From Sphingobium sp. OAS761 (GTDB taxonomy: Bacteria > Pseudomonadota > Alphaproteobacteria > Sphingomonadales > Sphingomonadaceae), in the NCBI RefSeq assembly GCF_024168485.1, contig NZ_JALJVY010000002.1:62001-126000 (forward strand): a stretch of DNA of 64,000 bases. Reading direction: 5' to 3'. Shown piece after piece: positions 54,890 to 64,000 of this stretch. Position 1 is the first letter of the stretch, and each line of letters starts with the position of its first letter. The position numbers were made by a program, and so were the translations under genes. The notes below the pieces were generated by a model. The model ran no database searches. It was given only the letters and a program-made list of their open reading frames with translations, and was not told the origin of the DNA.

Positions 54890-57073
54890 ATGACAATTCA
54901 AATCCGCACCACGCTCGATGAGCCGGAAACCGGCGAATTCTTCGTCCCCCACCGCCCCGCGCGGCCGGAAAAGAGCGAGGGCGGCAGGCCGTTCGGGCTA
55001 GTCAGCGACTATGAACCCTCGGGCGACCAGCCTGCCGCCATTGCCGAACTGGTGGATGCCGCGTTGCAGGGCGAGAAGGATCAGGTGCTGCTGGGCGTCA
55101 CCGGCTCCGGCAAGACCTTCACCATGGCGAAGGTGATAGAGGCGTTGCAGCGGCCCGCCCTGGTGCTGGCACCCAACAAGATTCTTGCCGCGCAGCTTTA
55201 CGGGGAGTTCAAGAGCTTCTTTCCCGAAAATGCCGTCGAATATTTCGTCAGCTATTATGACTATTATCAGCCCGAAGCCTATGTGGCGCGCTCCGACACC
55301 TATATCGAAAAGGAATCGAGCGTAAACGAGAGCATCGACCGGATGCGCCACTCGGCCACCCGCGCGTTGCTGGAACGGGACGATGTCATCATCGTCGCAT
55401 CCGTCTCCTGCCTCTATGGCATCGGGTCGGTCGAAACCTATTCGGCGATGACCTTCGCGATGAAGAAGGGGCAGATCGAAGACCAGCGGGAGATCATCCG
55501 CAAGCTGGTGGCGCTCCAGTATAAGCGCAACGACGCCGCCTTTGCCCGCGGCAATTTCCGGGTGAAGGGGGATAATCTGGAGATTTTCCCCTCCCACTAT
55601 GAAGATACGGCGTGGCGGGTCAGCTTCTTCGGCAACGAGATCGAGGAGATCGTCGAGTTCGACCCGCTGACCGGCAAGAAGATTGCGAGCCTCGATTATG
55701 TGAAGGTCTTTCCCAATTCGCACCATGTGACGCCGGGACCGACGCTCAAGCAGGCGATGGAGGCGATCCGCTTCGAGCTGGCCGAACGGCTGAAGGAACT
55801 GACGAGCGAGGGCAAGCTGCTGGAGGCGCAGCGGCTGGAGCAGCGCACCAACTTCGACCTGGAGATGATCGCGGCGACGGGATCGTGCGCAGGGATCGAG
55901 AATTATTCGCGCTTCCTGACCGGCCGTCTGCCGGGCGAACCGCCGCCGACCTTGTTCGAATATCTCCCCGAAAACGCCTTGCTGTTCGTGGACGAAAGCC
56001 ACCAGACCGTGCCGCAGATCGGCGCGATGGCGCGGGGCGACCACCGGCGCAAGATCACGCTCGCCGAATATGGCTTCCGCCTGCCAAGCTGCATCGACAA
56101 CCGGCCGCTGCGCTTCAACGAGTGGGACGCGATGCGGCCGCAGACGGTAAGCGTCTCCGCGACGCCGGGAACGTGGGAAATGGAGCAGACCGGCGGCACC
56201 TTCTCCGAACAGGTGATCCGTCCCACCGGACTCATCGACCCGCCGGTCGAGATCAAGCCGGTGGAGGATCAGGTCGACGACCTCATCAACGAATGCCGCA
56301 AGGTCGCGGCGCAGGGATACCGCACGCTCGTCACCACGCTCACCAAGCGAATGGCGGAGGATCTGACCGAGTTCATGCATGAGGCGGGGATCAAGGTCCG
56401 CTACATGCACAGCGACGTCGAGACGCTGGAGCGTATCGAGCTGATCCGCGATTTGCGGCTGGGCGTCTATGACGTGCTGATCGGCATCAACCTGCTGCGC
56501 GAAGGGCTGGACATTCCCGAATGCGGACTGGTGGCGATATTGGATGCGGACAAGGAGGGTTTTCTGCGCTCCGAAACCTCGCTGATCCAGACGATTGGGC
56601 GCGCGGCGCGTAACGTCGATGGCCGCGTCATCCTCTATGCCGACCGGGTGACGGGAAGCATGGAACGGGCGCTCAACGAAACCTCGCGCCGTCGCGAAAA
56701 ACAGATGGCCTATAATGAAGAACATGGCATCACGCCGCAAACGGTGAAGAAGAATATCGGCGACATCATCGCCCATGTCGCGTCGAAGGATCAGGTCACG
56801 GTCGAAACCGGACTGGAAGATCGGCCCCACCTCGTGGGCCACAACCTGCGCGCCTATATCGAGGATCTGGAAAAGAAGATGCGCGCCGCGGCGGCGGATC
56901 TGGAGTTCGAGGAAGCCGGCCGCATCCGCGACGAAATCCGCAAGCTGGAGGCCGAAGAACTGGGCCTGCCCGCCGACCAGCAGGTCGCAGCGCCAAGGGG
57001 GCGGGCCACCGAGGGCAAGCCCGGAACCCGAAAATTGCGCTACGGCAAGGTGCAGAAGAAGTTTGGGCGATAG
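54890..57073 (+). CDS. uvrB: Excinuclease ABC subunit B
   Basis: Damage-verifying helicase-like subunit of nucleotide excision repair. From the ATG at 54890 it has 727 residues. The Walker A is GVTGSGKT (69-76), the beta-hairpin region ([21 protein letters not shown]) and helicase motifs are intact, and a C-terminal UVR coiled-coil (about 680-715) binds UvrC. No LexA-type GTTC-N7-GTTC box was seen upstream, so SOS control is not apparent. Confidence 0.97.
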   Translation: MTIQIRTTLDEPETGEFFVPHRPARPEKSEGGRPFGLVSDYEPSGDQPAAIAELVDAALQGEKDQVLLGVTGSGKTFTMAKVIEALQRPALVLAPNKILAAQLYGEFKSFFPENAVEYFVSYYDYYQPEAYVARSDTYIEKESSVNESIDRMRHSATRALLERDDVIIVASVSCLYGIGSVETYSAMTFAMKKGQIEDQREIIRKLVALQYKRNDAAFARGNFRVKGDNLEIFPSHYEDTAWRVSFFGNEIEEIVEFDPLTGKKIASLDYVKVFPNSHHVTPGPTLKQAMEAIRFELAERLKELTSEGKLLEAQRLEQRTNFDLEMIAATGSCAGIENYSRFLTGRLPGEPPPTLFEYLPENALLFVDESHQTVPQIGAMARGDHRRKITLAEYGFRLPSCIDNRPLRFNEWDAMRPQTVSVSATPGTWEMEQTGGTFSEQVIRPTGLIDPPVEIKPVEDQVDDLINECRKVAAQGYRTLVTTLTKRMAEDLTEFMHEAGIKVRYMHSDVETLERIELIRDLRLGVYDVLIGINLLREGLDIPECGLVAILDADKEGFLRSETSLIQTIGRAARNVDGRVILYADRVTGSMERALNETSRRREKQMAYNEEHGITPQTVKKNIGDIIAHVASKDQVTVETGLEDRPHLVGHNLRAYIEDLEKKMRAAAADLEFEEAGRIRDEIRKLEAEELGLPADQQVAAPRGRATEGKPGTRKLRYGKVQKKFGR

Positions 57074-57206
57074 CGGTCCACCTTACCCCTTATGGTCGGG
57101 GATGGGTGGGAAGCGGTCCTGCCGCATCTATGCACCATCTGCGGCGGTGAGGCCCACTTTCTGCAATTCAATGCAGCCGAGAGGTCGGGAGCCCAGACGT
57201 CCGGTC

Positions 57207-58718
57207 TTATGCCGATTCAACTAACGCCACGCCCTCTGCGGGCAGATCAAGCTGGAGTTCAGCCCGCGCATTGAGCGTACGGTTTTCGGGGGCAGCGATC
57301 TCTGCGGCCTTGCGGATCATGTCCATTTGTTCCCTCGTCGGGTATTTGGGCGAGCCCATCGACCGCCAGATCGGATAGGGTGACCCGCGCTCCAGGTCCA
57401 CGTAGCTGACTTTGACCTGTTGACCTGGCTGCGCGCCGCGCAAACGAACCGTGATCACCTTCCGGGTGCCTAAGACTAAACGCTTGCTGCTCGCTCCGGG
57501 AATGCCCGGCGCCTGCTGGACATCGGCCAGGTTCCACACAAGTGCCGCGAACCCGCCGCCATCGCGCTGCGAAGCGAGGGCCGGCCCGGTGGCGGCCAGA
57601 CGGCGATTGCCGAGACGATTGAGGAGCTTGTAAGTATTGAACTCCGGCTTGGCCACACTGCCGCGAGCGAGAATGCCCCACCCGTTCTGCCCTTCCTTGA
57701 AGATCCAGGGCGCCACCATGATTTCCTCATACTCGCCGCTGATTTGCCACTGGCCCATCGCCTGGCAATGCGGAAGGCTGTTGACGATGGCGTGCGCGAT
57801 CATCGCAGGGCTGTCTGACGACCACTCATTGAGCCACAGTTCGGTGCCCTTGAACCTGGACGCATCAATCTGCGCGCGCGCCTGTGCCACGGCGGCAGGC
57901 ACGACATCATATTGTTTGAACTTGTTCGCCTGCCCGAAAATCATCGCCTGATCGTCGCCCGGATAGATGTGGGTCGATACGAAATCGACAGGCGCGTCGT
58001 TGCGCGCGCAGTAATCGAGGAACTGCGGCAGCCATTGCACCGCGGAGCTTGCCGGGCCACCCGTTCTGAGGCTCGGATCGACGCTCTTCACCGTTGCCGC
58101 AGTGGCCTTGTAAAGCGCAAAATAGTCCTCCTGCGTGCCGGTCCAGAACGGCGGGTTGAGATTGGGCTCGTTCCACACCTCGAAATACCATTGCCGCACT
58201 TCGGCGGCGCCGTAGCGCTGGATGAGGTTGCGGACGAACTTATCCACGAGCCCGGTCCAATTTTCCATGGATTTGGGCGGGGTCACATTCGCTCGATAGA
58301 AGCCGAACTCCTTCGTCCCACTAGCGATACTGCGCGGCATGAAGCTGAGTTCGACGAAAGGCTGCACGCCCCGGTCCAGCAGCCCGTCATAGACGGCATT
58401 GACGTTCTGGAAATTGCCGTTGAAACCCACCCCCAGTTCGTCGTTGAAGATGCCGTGGAAGCGGACCCGCTTGAGGCCGATTTCGTTTTTGCAACGCTCC
58501 AGATCCTTGCGCCAGGCCTCGCGCAACGTGATCGCGGCCCTGTCCGATCCCATCGTCTCGGACCAGATATGATTCAGCGACCCGCTGACCTTGCGAACGT
58601 CGATGTCGACCCGTTCGGTTTCGGTTTGAGCCAGCGCACCGGGTACGATTGCCGCTGCCCCCAAAGCGCCGCTCAAGGCCGCGAACTCACGACGGGTCAG
58701 TTTGTCCGTTCGATTCAA
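57207..58718 (-). CDS. GH39-type glycoside hydrolase with Tat signal
   Basis: 503 residues from a TTG at 58718, which has GGAGAG five bases upstream; longer readings from a GTG at 58769 or an ATG at 58754 lack a good ribosome site. The N-terminal LTRREFAALSGALGAAA is a twin-arginine signal. The catalytic domain is GH39-like (beta-xylosidase/iduronidase family): the acid/base Glu184 in VWNEPN and the nucleophile Glu298 in LWLNEWSS. No neighbouring sugar genes are present. Lower codon-bias regularity and isolation suggest a possible gene transfer. Confidence 0.88.
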   Translation of the reverse strand: MNRTDKLTRREFAALSGALGAAAIVPGALAQTETERVDIDVRKVSGSLNHIWSETMGSDRAAITLREAWRKDLERCKNEIGLKRVRFHGIFNDELGVGFNGNFQNVNAVYDGLLDRGVQPFVELSFMPRSIASGTKEFGFYRANVTPPKSMENWTGLVDKFVRNLIQRYGAAEVRQWYFEVWNEPNLNPPFWTGTQEDYFALYKATAATVKSVDPSLRTGGPASSAVQWLPQFLDYCARNDAPVDFVSTHIYPGDDQAMIFGQANKFKQYDVVPAAVAQARAQIDASRFKGTELWLNEWSSDSPAMIAHAIVNSLPHCQAMGQWQISGEYEEIMVAPWIFKEGQNGWGILARGSVAKPEFNTYKLLNRLGNRRLAATGPALASQRDGGGFAALVWNLADVQQAPGIPGASSKRLVLGTRKVITVRLRGAQPGQQVKVSYVDLERGSPYPIWRSMGSPKYPTREQMDMIRKAAEIAAPENRTLNARAELQLDLPAEGVALVESA

Positions 58719-58769
58719 GCGATCTCTCCGAGTAACCGGCGGATGCCGGCACATTGCTATTCTGGGCAC

Positions 58770-59164
58770 CCATGCGATCTTTGTGGTGACCTACCTTGAT
58801 TGCCAGTAAATCATAATCGCACGCATTCGGTCAATTAAAAGCTCGTCGGGCATGGAAGCAATGTTGCGATAGCCAACGGCATGTTTTGGGCGAGATGGTG
58901 ACCCGCTGGGGACTCACCTAAATGTCCCAAACTGATCGTTTCCAGCCGAGCTGTCCGCGAACCACGCGTAACCCAAGGGCCACAGGCTTCCCGAAAAGCA
59001 TCCTATTCCTGCAACAAAACCTGTCCTATTCGACCCCGGCGAGCCTATCCCTCGCCATTCCTTGAACCGTCCACCCGATAGCTTACGCGCAGGCGGGCGC
59101 GCGCGCGCATATGGTATGAACTTCGGCGGAAAACCCCCGTTTCCGTGCCCCGCTTCTTCCTTGA
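58770..59164. other. Intergenic region with no gene recognised (395 bp)
   Basis: Between the divergent-facing GH39 gene and the small lipoprotein gene. It has lower G+C than its neighbours, no credible start with a ribosome site, and a CG dinucleotide run at 59097-59109. A minus-strand open frame crosses it but reads as non-coding sequence. It holds the GH39 promoter. Possibly the edge of an acquired segment. Confidence 0.5.
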
Positions 59165-59491
59165 TCAGTGGGTCCGGCTGGTGACGTTCGCCGTCCCGTC
59201 CGCCTGAATCTCCACCAGATGCGCGCTGCTGTTGCTGCACTCTGCTTTCCAGCCGCTGACGCCGGGGCGTATCTCGATCCGTTCCGATCGGATCACTTCC
59301 GGACACGCTGCCCCCGACGCCCGCACGGCACGTTCCAACACCCCGTTGCGCTGCCCTTCATCCAGCTTGGCGACCTTGGCCGCTGCGCCTGTTTCGGGAA
59401 CCGCCCGATTGTCGACCGCGCTGATCTGCTCGCCGCTGTCCCCGCAGGCCATCAGGGCGAACACCCCGGCCAGCACCATCAATTTGCGCAT
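59165..59491 (-). CDS. Small predicted lipoprotein
   Basis: 108 residues, starting at the ATG at 59491. The lipobox is ALMAC (Cys16), and the mature part has two further cysteines (ASGAACPEV, KAECSNS) that could form a disulfide. It starts 2 bp after the pip stop, so it is co-transcribed. Function unknown. Confidence 0.85.
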   Translation of the reverse strand: MRKLMVLAGVFALMACGDSGEQISAVDNRAVPETGAAAKVAKLDEGQRNGVLERAVRASGAACPEVIRSERIEIRPGVSGWKAECSNSSAHLVEIQADGTANVTSRTH

Positions 59492-59493
59492 CC

Positions 59494-60456
<963 letters not shown>

Positions 60457-60566
60457 CTAGCAGCCCCCATGCTTTCGACCAGCGACTTGGCGGATCGATG
60501 ATCGGCATTGAACCTTGCGCGCGGGTGGCGCACCATCGGCGCCTTCGCCAAGGGGGGACTTCCTAT

Positions 60567-61337
60567 ATGCGCTTCGTCCATGCCATCGGCCTCGCCGGCC
60601 TGATCCTGTCGACCCCGGCACTCGCGACCACCCCGCCGCCACCCAGACCGGATTATGCCGCGGCGCTCGCCGATCCCAGGCGCCCGAACGAGGCGAAAGC
60701 ACTGGACGAAAGCCGCAAACCGGCCGAAACTCTCGCTTTCCTGGGCCTGGCAAGCGGCATGAAAGCGGCCGACATCATGACCGGATCGGGCTATTGGGCG
60801 GAAATCATGGCCGATGCGGTCGGGCCGGCGGGCAAGGTCACGGCGTTCGAACCCGACCAGTTCTACACCAAGCCGGACGAACAGGAAAAGTGGAAAGCAA
60901 TCGTCGCCAGCCATCCCGACATCGACTGGGTCCGCTATCCGTTCGAGGCATTCAGCGCCCCGGCCAGCAGCTTCGACTTCACCATCATCAACCTGAGCTA
61001 CCATGACATCTACTGGCAGTCGGACAAGTTCGGTATTCCCCGCAGCGATCCGGCTGCTTTCGTCGCGGCGCTCTACGCCGCCACCCGGCCGGGCGGCATT
61101 GTCGGCATCATCGACCATGTCGGCGCACCGGGGGACACCCGCGCGATCGTCGACGCCTTGCATCGCATCGACCCCGCCGTCGTGAAGGCCGATTTCGCCG
61201 CCGCCGGATTCGTGCTGGAAGCGGAAAGCCCGCTCCTCGCCAATCCGGCGGACGATCACAGCAAGCTGGTGTTCGACCCCGCAATTCGCGGCAAGACCGA
61301 CCGTTTCCTCTACCGCTTCCGCAAGCCGCTGGAATGA
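60567..61337 (+). CDS. Exported SAM-methyltransferase-fold protein
   Basis: 256 residues, starting at the ATG at 60567 (AAGGGGGG upstream). A signal peptide (about 1-20, PALAT) precedes a class I methyltransferase-like fold (IMTGSGYWAEIMA, about 70-82; then VTAFEPDQFY and DFTIINLSYHD). The fold normally binds S-adenosylmethionine, which is not known in the periplasm, so either the signal is a false prediction or the domain has a new role. It is unlike ordinary cytoplasmic methyltransferases in this combination. Confidence 0.85.
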   Translation: MRFVHAIGLAGLILSTPALATTPPPPRPDYAAALADPRRPNEAKALDESRKPAETLAFLGLASGMKAADIMTGSGYWAEIMADAVGPAGKVTAFEPDQFYTKPDEQEKWKAIVASHPDIDWVRYPFEAFSAPASSFDFTIINLSYHDIYWQSDKFGIPRSDPAAFVAALYAATRPGGIVGIIDHVGAPGDTRAIVDALHRIDPAVVKADFAAAGFVLEAESPLLANPADDHSKLVFDPAIRGKTDRFLYRFRKPLE

Positions 61338-61371
61338 GCGCCGGTCGCGGGATTTGAGCGCAAGGCGCGGG

Positions 61372-62076
61372 ATGACGCGCGCCCTGTCCGCTGCCATCGT
61401 CACTCCCATGACCCTGGATGATCTGGACCGCCACGGCGCCATGCGCCTGCCCGCCTTGCTGACGCCCGATCAATGCGCTGCGATGACCGCCCTGTGGGAC
61501 GATCCTGCCCTGTTCCGCAAGGAAGTGGTGATGGCGCGCCATGGCTATGGCAGCGGGCGCTATCGCTATTTCGCCTATCCGTTGCCGGAGCCCGTGGCGG
61601 CATTGCGCGCGACGCTCTATCCGGAACTGGCCGCCGTCGCCAATCGCTGGGCAGCGATGCTGGGCACCGACAACATCTATCCGGAACGCCATGCCGATTT
61701 CCTGGCGCGATGCGCGCTGGGCGGGCAGGACAAGCCCACCCCGCTGCTGCTGCGGTACGAGGCCGGGGACTGGAACGCGCTGCACCAGGACGTCTACGGC
61801 CCCCATGTCTTTCCGCTTCAGGCCGCCATCCTGCTGTCGCAGCCGGGCGAGGATTTCACCGGCGGCGCCTTCGTCCTGACAGAGCAGCGGCCGCGCATGC
61901 AGTCCCGGCCGGAAGTGGTTCCGCTGGAACGCGGCGATGCCGTGCTGTTCCCGGTACGCGAGCGTCCCGCCAGAGGCACGCGCGGCGTGCATCGCGTGCA
62001 GTTGCGCCACGGCGTCAGCCGCCTGCTGTCCGGCACGCGCTTCGTGCTGGGACTGATTTTTCACGACGCCGCCTGA
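61372..62076 (+). CDS. 2OG-Fe(II) oxygenase family protein
   Basis: 234 residues, from the ATG at 61372 (AAGG eight bases upstream; a TTG at 61354 and an ATG at 61408 are alternatives). The facial triad is visible: LHQDVYG supplies His and Asp, and VHRVQLRHGVSRL supplies the distal His and the 2-oxoglutarate arginine. The family is often annotated as a generic 2OG oxygenase; the substrate is unknown. It lies 34 bp after the methyltransferase-like gene. Confidence 0.9.
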   Translation: MTRALSAAIVTPMTLDDLDRHGAMRLPALLTPDQCAAMTALWDDPALFRKEVVMARHGYGSGRYRYFAYPLPEPVAALRATLYPELAAVANRWAAMLGTDNIYPERHADFLARCALGGQDKPTPLLLRYEAGDWNALHQDVYGPHVFPLQAAILLSQPGEDFTGGAFVLTEQRPRMQSRPEVVPLERGDAVLFPVRERPARGTRGVHRVQLRHGVSRLLSGTRFVLGLIFHDAA

Positions 62077-62112
62077 CCCGGCAAGGCCCGGTTCAGCCCC
62101 GCCCGCTACATC

Positions 62113-62121
62113 TTGCGACAA
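62113..62121 (+). promoter_or_regulatory. TGCGACA-motif site 1 upstream of TonB-dependent receptor
   Basis: CTTGCGACAAATT, about 84 bp before the receptor start. A second copy lies 33 bp downstream (62146). Confidence 0.45.
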
Positions 62122-62145
62122 ATTGGCGCTGCGCGTGCCAAAAAC

Positions 62146-62154
62146 TTGCGACAT
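62146..62154 (+). promoter_or_regulatory. TGCGACA-motif site 2 upstream of TonB-dependent receptor
   Basis: CTTGCGACATATG, 33 bp after site 1, three helical turns apart, as for cooperative binding of a regulator on one face of the DNA. About 50 bp before the receptor start. Confidence 0.45.
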
Positions 62155-62203
62155 ATGGCCGCTAGTCCGTTCCGCATCATCGATAGGGTCTCAGGGGGTT
62201 TTC

Positions 62204-64000
62204 GTGCGCCGATCCGCATTCATCATATTGTTGCCTCTGTTGGCGGGAGCCGCGCCCGGCGCCCTTTTTGCCCAGGAAGACCGGCGAGAGGCCCCGCCCG
62301 TGCAAACGGAGGAAGGTGACGAGATCATCGTCACCGGCCAGCCCTTGCGCGGCGCGGTGATCGGGAACGTCCAGCCCGAACAGATGCTTTCGCCGGCCGA
62401 CGTGCGCGCGTTGGGCGTGACATCAATCGCCGAACTAGTCAGCGAATTGTCGCCCCAGACCAACGGCACGCCGATCCTGCTGTTGAACGGCAAGCGCATA
62501 TCGAGCTTCTCGGAAATTCAGGACATCCCGTCGGAAGCGATCGCGCGCGTCGACATCCTGCCCGAGCAGGTCGCGCTCAGCTATGGCTATGCGCCGACGC
62601 AGAAGGTGATGAACATCGTCCTGCGTCAGCGTTTCCGCGCCGAAACGGGCGAGCTGAAGCTGGGCACGACCACCGAAGGCGGCCGCGAGAACGGTCAGGC
62701 GGAAGCCGGTCTGCTGCGCATCCGTGGCGACAATCGCTTCACGGTGAACCTGGAATATGGCCGCGCCGCGCATCTGCTGGAAAGCCAGCGCTCGATCATC
62801 CCTACCGGCCCTAACCGCCCCTACGCCTTGGGCGGCAATATCACCGCCGCACAACGCGGCACAGAGATCGATCCAGCCCTGTCCGCCTTGGCGGGGCAGA
62901 CGGTAACGGTTGCATCCGTGCCGGCAAGTGCCGCCGCCAACCTGCCGGCCTTGTCGGATTTCGTCGCCGGTGCGAACAGGACGGATGTCAGCGATCTGAC
63001 GGACTATCGCACGCTCAGTCCCGCGACCGAAAATTTCGTCGCCAACGCCACCCTCGCCCGCGCGCTGGGCGGCGTGTCGGCGTGTCGGCGACCATCAACG
63101 GGCGGCTGGCATTGTCCGACAGCGATTCGCTGCAAGGCCTGTCGGCCGCCGCCTTCACCCTTCCTGAAGGCAGCCCCTTTTCCCCCTTTGCCGACAACGT
63201 CACGCTTTACCGCTATCTGGCGCAGGGCGGGGCATTGGGACAACAGGTGCGCGGCACGACCGGCCATATCGGCGTGACGCTGAACGGCCAGATCAGCAGG
63301 ACCTGGCAATGGTCGTTCACCGGCAATGGCGATATTTCGATCACGCGCACCCGCACGGATCGCGGCATCGACATCGGCGCGATCCAGGCGGCGCTGGACG
63401 CGGGCGATCCGGGCATCAATCCCTATGGGATCTTCGATGGCGGGCTGACCGGCGTCAGGACCATCGACAGCGCCCGCGCCAGATCGCAAGCGATCGGCGG
63501 CGACCTGCTGGTCAGCGGATCGCTGTTCGACCTGCCGGCAGGCGCGGTCACTACTTCGGTGCGCGTCGGCGCGTCCGCCAACGGTTTCGAGAGCCGCTCG
63601 ACCCGATCCGGCGTGGATAGCCGCAGCCATTATAATCGCGAGATCGCAAGCGGACAGGTCAGCCTGGACCTGCCGCTGACCAGCCGGTCCAAGGGGGTGC
63701 TGGGCGCGGTCGGGGACATTGGCGTAAACCTGAACGCGGCGGCCCAGCATTATTCGGATTTCGGCATGCTTTCCACGCTGGGATACGGGCTACGATGGCA
63801 ACCGGTGACGGCGGTGCAGATACTTGTGTCCGCCAATCAGGACCGCGCGGCGCCGACCGGCGCGCAAATCACCGATCCTCTGGTGGCGACGCCGAATATG
63901 TCGGTGTTCGATTATGCGACCGGGCAGAGCGTGTTCGTGACGCAATTGTCCGGCGGCAATGCGGACCTGCGCGAAAGCGTGCGCGACCAGTTCCGGCTGG
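62204..64000 (+). pseudogene. TonB-dependent receptor, frameshifted by an 8-bp tandem repeat; continues past window end
   Basis: Outer-membrane receptor. From the GTG at 62204 (AGGGGG upstream) it has a signal peptide, a TonB-box-like EEGDEIIVTG, and a plug domain (LVSELSPQTNG, LLLNGKRISS, IARVDILPEQV). At 63070-63090 an 8-bp unit (GTGTCGGC-type) is present 2.6 times, and reading changes frame there. Removing one unit gives GVSATINGRLALSDSDSL and an open barrel frame to the window end. The original frame instead closes at 63277. It may be a true pseudogene, a phase-variable gene or a sequencing error. The C-terminus lies outside the window. Confidence 0.85.
63070..63090 (+). repeat. 8-bp tandem repeat in the TonB-dependent receptor gene
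   Basis: Period 8 over 21 bp (CGGCGTGTCGGCGTGTCGGCG). One unit less restores the receptor frame. The repeat lies in the early barrel-coding part. Confidence 0.9.

Noticed and set aside
57074..57206. Small plus-strand open frame (about 60 codons from 57092) after uvrB
   Set aside because: It runs into the GH39 gene on the other strand and has no ribosome site or domain. It is better read as a spacer.
58914..59306. Minus-strand open frame of 130 codons in the GH39-lipoprotein gap
   Set aside because: It overlaps the lipoprotein gene in another frame, and its residues look like random G/C-rich translation. No start with a ribosome site.

Overview
This 64 kb window looks like chromosomal DNA of a sphingomonad (Alphaproteobacteria, Sphingomonadaceae; Sphingobium/Sphingomonas-like). 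The G+C content is high. The evidence is the order rpmF-plsX-fabH-ihfA-merR, a tonB-exbB-exbD-exbD cluster, a class I lysyl-tRNA synthetase, an ATP-cone-less NrdA, a TonB-dependent receptor, DUF3617/DUF2721/DUF3667 proteins and RcnB-like secreted proteins. It is mostly core genome. I found no tRNA, rRNA, CRISPR array, prophage, insertion sequence or replication origin.

Layout. 0-2.6 kb: TonB energy-transducing complex (minus strand). 2.8-6.2 kb: exported unknown protein, homoserine dehydrogenase, GlpX fructose-1,6-bisphosphatase. 6.2-10.1 kb: MerC-like membrane protein, MASE1-PAS-GGDEF diguanylate cyclase, catalase. 10.1-16.5 kb (minus strand): glycerol use (glpD-glpK), ClpS adaptor, and polyhydroxyalkanoate storage (phasin, PhaC). 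16.6-19.7 kb: alanine aminotransferase, DUF2721 protein, a lone 2Fe-2S subunit, extradiol dioxygenase. 19.8-22.9 kb: heme oxygenase-bacteriophytochrome light-sensing operon. 23.1-25.5 kb: two RcnB-like exported proteins around a prolyl-4-hydroxylase. 25.6-31.6 kb: LysRS, PilZ protein, and a DinG-like helicase-SixA-GNAT operon. 31.6-34.7 kb: ribosome, fatty-acid and phospholipid initiation operon (rpmF, plsX, fabH) with ihfA and merR. 34.9-41.1 kb: small enzymes and regulators (MAPEG, MBL, Rrf2, glycerophosphodiesterase, ArsC-like, RidA, truncated globin, nuclease). 41.3-44.6 kb: ribonucleotide reductase nrdA-lipoprotein-nrdB. 45.3-53.3 kb: SGNH-like protein, fumarase, DUF3667, EamA permease, soluble chemoreceptor, NAPE-PLD-like hydrolase. 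53.4-61 kb: DUF3617 lipoproteins and an HNH nuclease, uvrB, GH39 glycosidase, prolyl aminopeptidase. 60.5-64 kb: exported methyltransferase-like protein, 2OG oxygenase, and a frameshifted TonB-dependent receptor that runs off the window.

How the parts connect. Glycerophosphodiesterase, GlpD and GlpK feed glycerol-3-phosphate to the triose pool, and GlpX serves gluconeogenesis. PhaC and phasin store carbon. PlsX and FabH supply acyl groups for phospholipids. The TonB complex would energise receptors of the type found at the right edge.

The most interesting signals are regulatory. They include a tandem NrdR-box pair 32 bp apart upstream of nrdA and a duplicated 16-bp TGC/GCA element upstream of the phasin gene. 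A TGCGACA(A/T)A motif occurs at five places, every one in a promoter region of an envelope or granule protein gene. Hairpins lie between tonB, exbB and exbD. An 8-bp tandem duplication breaks the TonB-dependent receptor and could be a slippage switch. Start sites were moved from the longest open frame to the best ribosome binding site wherever the sequence supports this.
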